Numbered from the stretch's first letter, positions 1 through 6,772 are shown. The stretch is DNA of 12,776 nt from an uncultured Dokdonia sp. (GCA_937124495.1 CAKZKZ010000252.1:1-12776), one strand, 5' to 3'. The notes: generated by a model not told the origin, from the sequence alone. A program made the numbers and translations.

Positions 1-1937
1 ATTTGATATTTAAAAGTAGCTTGTGCTTCCGTCATTCCTGTAAAATCAAAACAAGGAGAGTTTAAGATCGCTACTTTTGCAGGGTTGTTAGGGCTAGAAG
101 TCTCCATATAGATATAGTGAGACCCTTCTACAGCTCCCGAAGGTCCTGTACTATTAGAAGGAGTAGTTCCGCTATTTACTGTCCAGTTAAAGTCATCATT
201 AGTTTCTTGAGACCATTGCCCTAAAGTGTTATTAAACCCTTGTGTGTAAGGGAAAGCACTTACTTCTGCTATACAATCATTATCTGGTACTACTGGCGTA
301 TCTATTGTCGTTATAATAAGAGAGTAGTTTTGACTTCCAGAGAATAAACTTCCTTTATGTGTTACTGTAATTGTATATGTCCCATCAGCACCTTCAACAT
401 CTACACGCTCATAAGGATCTACAACATTATCTTGTTTTGCATTTGAATCAACACCTGTTAATCTCCATGGTAAAAATGTATCTGTATTTTGAGTAATACG
501 AAGATCAAGGTCATTAATAAGTACTGGAGTAGGATCATTTGTTCCTGTTACAGGAGTTCCTGGTGCATCTGTCCAAGAGATAGAAGCTTGTAAGATCTTA
601 CCAGCTGGTACTGTTACTTGTGTTTGATATGATGCAGCATCATTTAGTGTAAGCTCATCAATAGTCGTTGTAGTTCCATTGGCAGTAATGGTTTCTGCCA
701 TTCTTTTTGCATTTAATAATCCCCATCCGAAGATAGCATCAGGGCCAACTGCTCCTGCATCATCAGCTGTGTGTAAAGCAAGACCTTTTAATGTTGCTGC
801 TTTCGCGAAAGCGCCATTAACATCATTATAATGTTGTTGTAATAATAATAATGACCCCATCACATTTGGAGATGCCATAGATGTTCCTGAAATAGAATTA
901 TAAGCAGTATCACTGCCGTCGTATGTAGAATATACACCTGTTCCATTTCCAGCGATATCTGGCTTGATACGGAAATCATCTGTAGGTCCTTCGCTACTTC
1001 CACTATTAATAGTAACACTTATTAATGTACCATCTGCTGCAATAGTAGCATCTTGTGCATTTGCTACCACTAAGTTGTTTTTTGTGATTGCCTTTCCAGT
1101 AAGTTTATCATAGGCTGCGTTTCCTCCTAATGGAGCACCGTTAAAGCTATTGATATTCCCTTCATTACCAGCAGCAGCTACCATAAGGTAGAAAGGAGCG
1201 TTATACATAATTTGATCCCAACTTTGAGACTCACTTGAGTAAGATCCAAACCATTGGTCAGGGATATTGTTTCCTAATAATCCATAAGAGTGATTAGAGA
1301 TAAGCATCCCATTAGCAGCCTCGGCAGTAGCTTCGGCAACATCATCATTCCATCTGTATCCGCTTATATTTGCATGAGGAGCCATTCCTTGCGCATTTGC
1401 ATCAACTCCAGATGCCATTACTGTTCCTGTTACGTGAGCAGCATGATAGTTTAATTGTATTCCTTCGCTTGCTTGATCTTGAACGGTATAACGATTTGTA
1501 CCTCCTGCACCATCATATTCTTGGTGAGAAGCTCTTGCGTGACCGCCATCCCATACAAATGCTGTCATGTTCTGACCCATTAGGTTTAATCCTAATGAAC
1601 CTCCAGCATTAATATGTGTCGTTCTAGTAGAAATAGCAGCATCTGCATTAAAAGTGCTATAATAAATTGGGGTTCCATCAGGAAGGATACGTTGCAGTTC
1701 TGTTGTTCCTCCGTTTTCTAATGTTAATTGCGTAGGAATACCTTTTTGAGCAGCTTGCTGCTTTGCAAATTGGCGTTGTTGCGTACTGATCTGTAAGAAT
1801 TGTTGCTCTAGTTGAGCAAGACGTTCCTGGTTGTTTTCTTTAGTGATTTGCGAGATTTGATTTGGTGTTTGCGCATACATTTGCGTTGCACATAATGCCA
1901 AACCTAGAGATAAACCTCTTAGGTAGTTTGTTTTCAT
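1..1937 (-). CDS. Secreted KP-43-like subtilisin-family (S8) serine protease with MAM domain, 3' end off window
   Basis: A secreted endopeptidase that should act outside the cell. The start at 1937 gives a typical signal peptide with cleavage after MYA at about residue 22. Residues 25-70 are a Q/E/K-rich helical stretch that looks like a coiled coil. The subtilase triad is readable: Asp130 in FVWDGGHA, His168 in HVTGTVMASG and Ser353 in SGTSMASP, with the oxyanion Asn258 in AAAGNEGN. Residues 426-558 form a beta-rich domain with the WTDAPG and LINDLDLRI motifs, as in KP-43-type alkaline proteases. From about 562 a MAM-like domain begins (W..D..DFNW, TPS..TGP, IYMETSS) and runs off the edge at residue 645. 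The missing part probably carries a type IX sorting domain, which is inference. A 14-bp palindrome lies inside the gene and encodes AFAKA at residues 376-380. Family assignment is firm; the substrate is unknown. Confidence 0.93.
   Translation of the reverse strand, partial: MKTNYLRGLSLGLALCATQMYAQTPNQISQITKENNQERLAQLEQQFLQISTQQRQFAKQQAAQKGIPTQLTLENGGTTELQRILPDGTPIYYSTFNADAAISTRTTHINAGGSLGLNLMGQNMTAFVWDGGHARASHQEYDGAGGTNRYTVQDQASEGIQLNYHAAHVTGTVMASGVDANAQGMAPHANISGYRWNDDVAEATAEAANGMLISNHSYGLLGNNIPDQWFGSYSSESQSWDQIMYNAPFYLMVAAAGNEGNINSFNGAPLGGNAAYDKLTGKAITKNNLVVANAQDATIAADGTLISVTINSGSSEGPTDDFRIKPDIAGNGTGVYSTYDGSDTAYNSISGTSMASPNVMGSLLLLQQHYNDVNGAFAKAATLKGLALHTADDAGAVGPDAIFGWGLLNAKRMAETITANGTTTTIDELTLNDAASYQTQVTVPAGKILQASISWTDAPGTPVTGTNDPTPVLINDLDLRITQNTDTFLPWRLTGVDSNAKQDNVVDPYERVDVEGADGTYTITVTHKGSLFSGSQNYSLIITTIDTPVVPDNDCIAEVSAFPYTQGFNNTLGQWSQETNDDFNWTVNSGTTPSNSTGPSGAVEGSHYIYMETSSPNNPAKVAILNSPCFDFTGMTEAQATFKYQ
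799..812. repeat. Palindrome GCTTTCGCGAAAGC, copy 1, inside the subtilase gene
   Basis: A perfect 14-bp palindrome identical to the words at 2277, 6601 and 9229. It lies inside the catalytic domain of the protease, 22 codons after the catalytic serine, and is read there as Ala-Phe-Ala-Lys-Ala. This is the only copy without the flanking TAC of the extended 17-nt core. Confidence 0.9.
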
Positions 1938-2078
1938 GATTGTTGTTTATGGTTCGGGGTAAGTAACTACATTACAATGTTTTTACTACGGCGGCGAAAG
2001 TCAATTAAAAAATCAGAAAGAAAAAACTTTTTCGACAAAGTGTACAAAAAAAACTTTTATGTGTAATTAGGAACAATT

Positions 2079-2092
2079 TTTCATCGATGAAA
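2079..2092. promoter_or_regulatory. Perfect palindrome TTTCATCGATGAAA, possible operator
   Basis: A 14-bp perfect inverted repeat 142 bp upstream of the protease start. Its first ten bases, TTTCATCGAT, recur at 4390-4399, and both sites have ATGTGTA shortly upstream. The symmetry fits a dimeric regulator site, but no regulator gene is present in the window, so the role is speculative. Confidence 0.3.
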
Positions 2093-2112
2093 TACCACAA
2101 TTTAACATTTAA

Positions 2113-2141
2113 GTTGTTGTGTTTTGATGAAAAACAACAAC
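2113..2141. other. Hairpin with GTTGTTG/CAACAAC stem
   Basis: Seven perfect outer base pairs (2113-2119 with 2135-2141) and further T:A pairs inside, around a short loop. It lies midway between two divergent genes, so it is unlikely to terminate either. It may be a structured 5' leader element of the protease transcript or a chance product of AT-rich sequence. Confidence 0.3.
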
Positions 2142-2276
2142 ATAAATTGAGGGATTACCTCAAAATGAGAAAATTATAGCATTTTTTTAAAAAAGAATAG
2201 TTTAAAATAAATTGGGAATTCAGGCTCTATATTTTGGCTTTACTATTTCGATTGGGTGTTATTTTGTTAATTATAC

Positions 2277-2290
2277 GCTTTCGCGAAAGC
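2277..2290. repeat. Palindrome GCTTTCGCGAAAGC, copy 2, upstream of the ABC ATPase promoter
   Basis: An identical 14-bp palindrome, here with the extended core TACGCTTTCGCGAAAGC (2274-2290). It ends ten bases before the TTG of the predicted promoter of the ABC ATPase gene, a position where an activator could bind. Identical copies inside other genes argue against a role specific to this promoter. Confidence 0.9.
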
Positions 2291-2299
2291 TATTATAAG

Positions 2300-2329
2300 T
2301 TGAATACGATAAATTAATGTGTAATTTTG
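2300..2329 (+). promoter_or_regulatory. Bacteroidota-type promoter TTG-N19-TAATTTTG
   Basis: TTG at 2300-2302, a 19-nt spacer and TAATTTTG at 2322-2329 match the -33/-7 consensus of the Bacteroidota primary sigma factor (TTG, TAnnTTTG). Transcription would begin at about 2333-2336. That is at or next to the ATG at 2335 and downstream of the ATG at 2317, so this promoter decides the start codon and implies a leaderless or nearly leaderless mRNA. Confidence 0.55.
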
Positions 2330-4020
2330 AAACTATGGAGCAAGAAAAAACACTTTCTATACGTGATCTGTCGATTTCATTTCCTCAAAATGATACGATA
2401 GAAGAAATCGTACATCAGATTTCTTTTGATCTTTATAAAAATGAAATTCTTGCGATCGTTGGTGAATCAGGATCTGGAAAATCGATTACAACACTTGCTA
2501 CTTTAGGATTACTGGATAAAAAAGCAATTGTTAAAGGGAGTGTTCGTTTTAAAGGCCAAGACTTGCTTTCTTTTTCTGAAAAAGCATATCGAGGAATACG
2601 CGGACGCGTAGTATCTATGATTTTTCAAGAACCTATGAGTTCTTTAAATCCATCTCTTACTTGCGGTTATCAGGTTGTTGAAATTTTACAACAGCATACA
2701 TCTATTACAAATACTGAAGCAAAAGAAAAAACATTATTGCTTTTTGAAAAAGTAAAGCTACCCAATCCTAAAGAGTTATTTGACACCTATCCTCATCAAA
2801 TAAGTGGAGGGCAAAAGCAACGTGTTATGATTGCTATAGCCATTGCTTGCCATCCGGAAATTCTCATCGCCGATGAACCTACAACTGCTCTTGATGTTAC
2901 GATACAAAAAGAAATTATACAACTTCTTAAGGATATTCAGCAAGAAACGGGAATGAGTATTATTTTTATATCACATGATTTATCTCTTGTAAAAGAGATT
3001 GCAGATAGGGTACTTGTCATGTATAAAGGAGCTATTGTTGAAGAAGCCTCTGCAGAGTTATTGTTTAAAGCTCCGCAACATACGTACACAAAAGCATTGT
3101 TGAACGCCAGACCTTCTCTTGAGAATAGGTTACTTACCCTTCCTACCATTAAAGATTATCTCAATAATACATTACAAACTGAGATTGAAATTCCTGAAGA
3201 GCGAACGAGGAGATTAAAAGCATTATATGAAACAACTCCTATTTTGGAAGTACAGAATGTTGAGAAAACCTATATTTCAAAAACAGGATTGTTTGGAAAG
3301 ACAAGAGTTGTTAAGGCAGTAAACGATGTTTCTTTCTCTCTTTATGAAGGAGAGACATTAGGTCTTGTGGGAGAGTCAGGTTGTGGTAAATCAACATTAG
3401 GGAATGCGATCTTACAATTAGATAGAGCATCTGCTGGACGTATCCTTTATAGAGGAAACGATATTACAGGACATAGAGGGAAGGCATTAAGAACCTTGCG
3501 TAGAGAGATTCAAATTATATTTCAAGATCCTTATGCTTCTTTAAACCCTAGGTTGACCGTAGGACAAGCAATTATAGAACCTATGGAAGTACATCAACTT
3601 TTTTCTAGTAAAGAAGAACGCAAGGAAAAAGCTTTAGAGATTTTAGAAAGAGTAGGCTTAGAGAGTTCACATTTTAATAGATATCCACATGAGTTTAGTG
3701 GAGGGCAACGCCAGCGTATAGGAATTGCGCGTACCATCGCGGTACAACCTAAATTAATTATATGTGACGAATCTGTAAGTGCATTAGACATATCTGTACA
3801 AGCACAAGTATTGAATTTACTTAACGAACTTAAACAAGATTTTAAGTTTACTTATATTTTTATTTCACATGATCTTGCAGTTGTTAAATATATGGCAGAT
3901 CAACTTGTGGTGATGAATAAAGGTAAAATAGAAGAGATAGGGGAGGCAGATAATATTTATAAGAATCCTCAAAAAGTATACACTAAGAACTTAATAGAAG
4001 CGATTCCTAAAGGTACTTAA
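2317..4020 (+). CDS. Fused OppD/OppF-type dual ABC ATPase (peptide/nickel importer class)
   Basis: The ATP-hydrolysing subunit of a peptide- or small-molecule importer at the cytoplasmic face of the inner membrane, with both nucleotide-binding domains in one chain as in YejF and GsiA. Numbering is from the ATG at 2317. Domain 1 has Walker A GESGSGKS (49-56), Q-loop Gln104, signature SGGQKQ (163-168), Walker B Asp186/Glu187 and His220. Domain 2 has Walker A GESGCGKS (352-359), signature SGGQRQ (461-466), Walker B Asp484/Glu485 followed by Ser486 instead of the usual Pro, and His518. The OppD-type C-terminal module (YTKALL) joins the halves. All catalytic residues are present. Met7 at 2335 is the likelier start, because a consensus promoter covers the first codons and homology begins after it. 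No permease or binding protein lies nearby, so the substrate cannot be inferred. Confidence 0.95.
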   Translation: MCNFETMEQEKTLSIRDLSISFPQNDTIEEIVHQISFDLYKNEILAIVGESGSGKSITTLATLGLLDKKAIVKGSVRFKGQDLLSFSEKAYRGIRGRVVSMIFQEPMSSLNPSLTCGYQVVEILQQHTSITNTEAKEKTLLLFEKVKLPNPKELFDTYPHQISGGQKQRVMIAIAIACHPEILIADEPTTALDVTIQKEIIQLLKDIQQETGMSIIFISHDLSLVKEIADRVLVMYKGAIVEEASAELLFKAPQHTYTKALLNARPSLENRLLTLPTIKDYLNNTLQTEIEIPEERTRRLKALYETTPILEVQNVEKTYISKTGLFGKTRVVKAVNDVSFSLYEGETLGLVGESGCGKSTLGNAILQLDRASAGRILYRGNDITGHRGKALRTLRREIQIIFQDPYASLNPRLTVGQAIIEPMEVHQLFSSKEERKEKALEILERVGLESSHFNRYPHEFSGGQRQRIGIARTIAVQPKLIICDESVSALDISVQAQVLNLLNELKQDFKFTYIFISHDLAVVKYMADQLVVMNKGKIEEIGEADNIYKNPQKVYTKNLIEAIPKGT

Positions 4021-4477
4021 ATCATAAACAAAAAGACTTTCCTGGCTAAGTATAAACAATTACTTACAAAGGCAAATGAATCTTTAATACTTTCAAAAAA
4101 TGATTTGATAGGTCTTGAAGAGTGATTGTTGTGCATGGGGGTTGGTTTAAGGATAAAAACAAAATCCGCAGGGCTCCCCCCGCGGATTTCTAACAAATCA
4201 TAACATTAAACACTCGTATGAGTTTTAAAGCTATATGGTTGTGATAAAGTATATTTGGTCATTTAACTGATTTTTCATACACTTCATCGGTTTCAATTAT
4301 TGCATTTGGGGAGTGCTAAAGTAGTATTTTTTTTCACTTATGCAAACTTTAATCTTAAATTTTTCATGTAAATGTTAAAATTATGTGTATTTCATCGATT
4401 TTATTGAGTTTTTAATCGTCAAAATGCAATAAAAATAAAAAACAGCTTAAAGAAGTGACTATTTTTTAGGAATAGAT
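4021..4477. other. Convergent intergenic region
   Basis: 457 bp between the stops of the ABC ATPase and the HExxH gene. The first 34 codons after the ABC stop stay open in the same frame up to a TGA at 4123-4125, but no start codon supports a gene. A strong hairpin follows at 4162-4189. The rest is AT-rich. It contains TTTCATCGAT at 4390, which is half of the palindrome at 2079, and a weak A-run/T-run hairpin near 4436-4468 just past the minus-strand stop. Confidence 0.6.
4152..4189. terminator. GC-rich hairpin, probably a bidirectional terminator
   Basis: AAATCCGC (4162-4169) pairs with GCGGATTT (4182-4189), and an inner GGG/CCC closes a tight loop. Read on the minus strand the stem is followed by GATTTTGTTTTT, a good U-rich tract that would end transcripts from the scoA-scoB unit. 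On the plus strand the tract after the stem is weaker (TTTCTAAC) but could still end the ABC ATPase transcript. The position between convergent genes supports this reading. Confidence 0.7.
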
Positions 4478-5134
4478 TTACTTAAATATTTTAGAAATTC
4501 TTCCTTTTTTGTTTTTTCCGTGTTTTCGTACATCGCGTACATCTGCCACTTTATAATAAGATCGACCATAATTAGAGCGTTTATCTTCTTGAAGTCGTTT
4601 TGCAACTTGATTTGTCATCTTAATAACAAACTCTTCTTCTTTATTAGGAAAAGAAAGATCACGACCTATATGATCTAGTTTTTCGCCTCTAGAAGAATGA
4701 TCTCTTTTACGTTTGAGATAATCGTCTGTTTCATAGAGTTCGTTATAGCAGTGAATTAATTCATGGGCTAGTACTGCCATAGGAGAATTGTATCCTTTAT
4801 TTTTTATGAACCATTTTTTTTTATGATTTTTTCTAAAGACAACACCATGTGTATCATAAAAACCTACCGTATTATTTGTAGGACTATAAAAGTTCTTGCC
4901 TTCAGAATAGATAAGTTTGATGTCATTTTGAGTATCTGCAATGAGTACATCAATGATATCTACAGTTTCCAAGATACCATCATCTTCATAAGTAATGGTA
5001 AGTGCATTGGTTTTATATAGATAGTCAAGTGCTTTGGTGCTATTGCGTAAAAATCGATCAGGAATCGCTTTATAATCGCGATCTTCAATATATGTATAGT
5101 GATGCGGTTTTTTTTGAAGATCGTAAATAGTCAT
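4478..5134 (-). CDS. Putative zinc metallopeptidase, M91 (NleD)-like, stand-alone
   Basis: A 218-residue protein with a clear metalloprotease motif, HELIH at 124-128 in the context MAVLAHELIHCYNELYE. An acidic stretch at 166-168 (KEEEF) leads into MTNQVAKRL and RSNYGRSYY. That order (HExxH, then E-E, then a TEN/Q-like helix and an R..YG element) resembles peptidase family M91, known from the NleD effector and from metallopeptidase domains at the ends of polymorphic toxins. There is no signal peptide or membrane segment, and the C-terminus (about 195-218) is very basic. It starts 5 nt after the scoB stop, so it is probably co-transcribed with the CoA-transferase. The HExxH motif is seen directly; the M91 assignment is from memory of the family and moderate; the function is unknown. 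No partner resembling an immunity gene follows. Confidence 0.75.
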   Translation of the reverse strand: MTIYDLQKKPHHYTYIEDRDYKAIPDRFLRNSTKALDYLYKTNALTITYEDDGILETVDIIDVLIADTQNDIKLIYSEGKNFYSPTNNTVGFYDTHGVVFRKNHKKKWFIKNKGYNSPMAVLAHELIHCYNELYETDDYLKRKRDHSSRGEKLDHIGRDLSFPNKEEEFVIKMTNQVAKRLQEDKRSNYGRSYYKVADVRDVRKHGKNKKGRISKIFK

Positions 5135-5139
5135 ATTAA

Positions 5140-5796
5140 TTATAGATTCATTTCAGGGACTTCATCAGGAATGGTTAAGTTTCCTTCGGTAGCATTTTTA
5201 ATATCTTCTATAGATACTCCAGGAGCTCTCTCTAAAAGCAAAAAGCCGTTAGGAGTTACTTCTAAAACAGCCAGGTTGGTAACAATCTTTTTTACACAGC
5301 CCACTCCAGTAAGCGGTAAGCTACAGGTAGATAGTAATTTTGATTGCCCGGCTTTATTGGTATGCATCATCGCAACAATAATATTTTCTGCACTTGCAAC
5401 CAAGTCCATAGCACCTCCCATTCCTTTAACCATTTTCCCTGGTATTTTCCAGTTTGCGATGTCTCCATTATCTGCTACTTCCATAGCGCCAAGTATCGTA
5501 AGATCTACGTGCTTGCCACGTATCATACTAAAGCTTGTCGCACTATCAAAAAAGCTAGCGCCTGGTAGCGTTGTGATGGTTTGTTTACCTGCATTTATAA
5601 TATCTGCATCTTCTTCGCCTTCAAAAGGGAAAGGCCCCATGCCTAAAACGCCATTTTCACTTTGGAATTCTACCTCAATATCATTGCGTACATAATTTGC
5701 TACTAATGTTGGAATCCCTATACCTAAGTTTACGTAATATCCATTTTTTACTTCTTGAGCAATACGTTGTGCGATTTGGTTTTTATCTAGTGCCAT
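5140..5796 (-). CDS. scoB: 3-oxoacid CoA-transferase subunit B
   Basis: The beta subunit of a class I CoA-transferase that moves CoA between an acyl-CoA donor (succinyl-CoA or acetyl-CoA) and a 3-oxoacid such as acetoacetate, in cytoplasmic ketone-body, leucine or butanoate metabolism. The class I signature FQSENGVLG carries the catalytic glutamate, Glu47, which forms the acyl-glutamyl-CoA intermediate. NLGIGIPT at 23-30 and the GGAMDLV segment are also typical. The length of 218 residues fits ScoB and AtoA. It follows scoA by 57 nt and is followed at 5 nt by the HExxH gene. Sequence alone does not decide between a succinyl-CoA-dependent and an acetate-dependent (AtoDA) enzyme. Confidence 0.93.
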   Translation of the reverse strand: MALDKNQIAQRIAQEVKNGYYVNLGIGIPTLVANYVRNDIEVEFQSENGVLGMGPFPFEGEEDADIINAGKQTITTLPGASFFDSATSFSMIRGKHVDLTILGAMEVADNGDIANWKIPGKMVKGMGGAMDLVASAENIIVAMMHTNKAGQSKLLSTCSLPLTGVGCVKKIVTNLAVLEVTPNGFLLLERAPGVSIEDIKNATEGNLTIPDEVPEMNL

Positions 5797-5853
5797 GTAT
5801 ACAATGAGTTAATGGTATAATCAATGAATGATATAATAGGTTATTTATGCTTT

Positions 5854-6555
5854 TTAGCTTTTTTGTCTTACTGTTCTTTGTTCAATGCGTTTTTCATACT
5901 TCTCTCCTTGAAAAATACGCTGTACAAAGATACCAGGGATATGAATTTGATTTGGATCTAATGTCCCTACAGGTACAAGCTCTTCTACTTCTGCTACTGT
6001 TATTTTGGCAGCACCACACATATTTGGATTAAAATTACGTGCAGTCCCTTTAAAAATAAGATTTCCAGCGGCATCTCCTTTCCATGCTTTTACAAACGCA
6101 AAATCGGCATCAAAGGCATATTCTAATACGTGCATTTTACCATTAAAATCTCGTGTTTCTTTTCCTTCGGCAACTTCGGTACCATAGCCAGCGGGTGTGT
6201 AAAAAGCAGGAAATCCTCCTTGAGCAGCTCTACAACGTTCTGCAAGGGTTCCTTGAGGAATAAGCTCTACATCTAATTCTCCACTTAGCATTTGTCTTTC
6301 AAATTCAGCATTTTCTCCTACATAAGAAGAAACCATCTTTTTGATTTGACGTTTTTGTAATAATAAACCTAGACCAAAATCATCTACGCCTGCATTATTA
6401 GAGATGCATGTAAGTCCGTTTACATTAAGTCGTACGAGTTCTGCAATGGCATTTTCTGGAATACCACTAAGTCCAAAACCTCCAAGCATCATGGTCATGC
6501 CGTTTTTTACTCCGTTTAGAGCTTCTTGAACACCATCTACTTTCTTTGTGATCAT
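5854..6555 (-). CDS. scoA: 3-oxoacid CoA-transferase subunit A
   Basis: The alpha subunit that forms the active CoA-transferase with the product of the next gene. The N-terminus holds the class I CoA-transferase signature 1, NGMTMMLGGFGLSGIP, with the glycine-rich loop that contacts CoA. CISNNAGVDDFGLG and the PAGYGTEVAEGKE region follow as in ScoA/AtoD proteins. The length of 233 residues is normal. The start at 6555 gives the full N-terminal strand before the signature. Only about 60 bp separate it from the terminator of the upstream mrcA unit, so its promoter must lie between about 6556 and 6616, next to or over the palindrome at 6601. A weak TA-N3-TTTG box (6581-6589, minus strand) is the only candidate seen. 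Confidence 0.93.
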   Translation of the reverse strand: MITKKVDGVQEALNGVKNGMTMMLGGFGLSGIPENAIAELVRLNVNGLTCISNNAGVDDFGLGLLLQKRQIKKMVSSYVGENAEFERQMLSGELDVELIPQGTLAERCRAAQGGFPAFYTPAGYGTEVAEGKETRDFNGKMHVLEYAFDADFAFVKAWKGDAAGNLIFKGTARNFNPNMCGAAKITVAEVEELVPVGTLDPNQIHIPGIFVQRIFQGEKYEKRIEQRTVRQKS

Positions 6556-6600
6556 CGTTATTTAATTTGAAATAAAAATACAAAAATTACCCATGAGTAC

Positions 6601-6614
6601 GCTTTCGCGAAAGC
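6601..6614. repeat. Palindrome GCTTTCGCGAAAGC, copy 3, between mrcA terminator and scoA
   Basis: An identical 14-bp palindrome with the extended TAC flank (6598-6614). It lies directly after the T-run of the mrcA terminator and 46 bp upstream of scoA, in the only stretch available for the scoA promoter. It could in principle form a hairpin, but it has no T-run of its own. Confidence 0.9.
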
Positions 6615-6616
6615 AT

Positions 6617-6645
6617 AAAAAAACCCTATCAAATTTGACAGGGTT
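6617..6645 (-). terminator. Intrinsic terminator of the ricT-gldH-mrcA unit
   Basis: On the minus strand the stem AACCCT/AGGGTT continues through a G:T wobble into the self-complementary TCAAATTTGA and is followed directly by a run of seven T. This is a textbook rho-independent terminator, 128 bp past the mrcA stop and just before the scoA promoter region. On the plus strand no T-run follows, so it works in one direction. Confidence 0.88.
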
Positions 6646-6663
6646 AGAACTCTATTTTAATCG

Positions 6664-6705
6664 CGGGGCGATAGCCAAGGTTTTAATTCCTCTAGGCTTG
6701 CCCCG
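6664..6705. repeat. Large bulged hairpin, possible REP-like or structured 3' UTR element
   Basis: CGGGGC (6664-6669) pairs with GCCCCG (6700-6705), AGCC (6673-6676) with GGCT (6695-6698) and AGG (6678-6680) with CCT (6689-6691), around the 8-nt loop TTTTAATT. Bulges of 3:1 and 1:3 nt separate the three helices. It stands out as GC-rich in AT-rich surroundings. A second GCTTGC-plus-CGA segment (6744-6754) and a near-palindrome AGTTCACTGTAAACT (6757-6771) lie beside it. The helices are seen; membership in a dispersed REP or IS200-like family is inference. Confidence 0.5.
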
Positions 6706-6772
6706 AAATGAAAATTATAATGTTCTATTGATACTTCATATGCTTGCATCGAGGTAGTTCACTGTAAACTAT

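Larger units (their letters stand above)
1938..2316. other. Divergent intergenic region between the protease and ABC ATPase genes
   Basis: 379 bp of AT-rich DNA with no credible ORF. It holds the upstream regions of two divergent genes, a 14-bp palindrome TTTCATCGATGAAA at 2079, a GTTGTTG/CAACAAC hairpin at 2113-2141, the GCTTTCGCGAAAGC word at 2277 and the -33 element of the ABC gene promoter at 2300. For the minus-strand protease gene I found no exact TAnnTTTG box; the nearest is a poor TTG plus T-run between about 2045 and 2075. Confidence 0.7.

Noticed and set aside
1370..1612. 80-codon plus-strand ORF
   Set aside because: It lies opposite the catalytic domain of the subtilase and has a repetitive L/H-rich composition typical of an antisense frame.
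2036..2044. TACACTTTG on the minus strand as a -7 box for the protease gene
   Set aside because: The internal spacing is one base too long for TAnnTTTG and no TTG lies at a suitable distance upstream.
5099..5695. 198-codon plus-strand ORF over scoB
   Set aside because: It is antisense to a well-conserved CoA-transferase subunit and shows no recognisable domain; it is a shadow of scoB codon bias.
6601..6614. GCTTTCGCGAAAGC as an intrinsic terminator
   Set aside because: It has no loop room beyond the palindrome centre and no T-run, it sits after a complete terminator, and identical copies occur inside coding regions.
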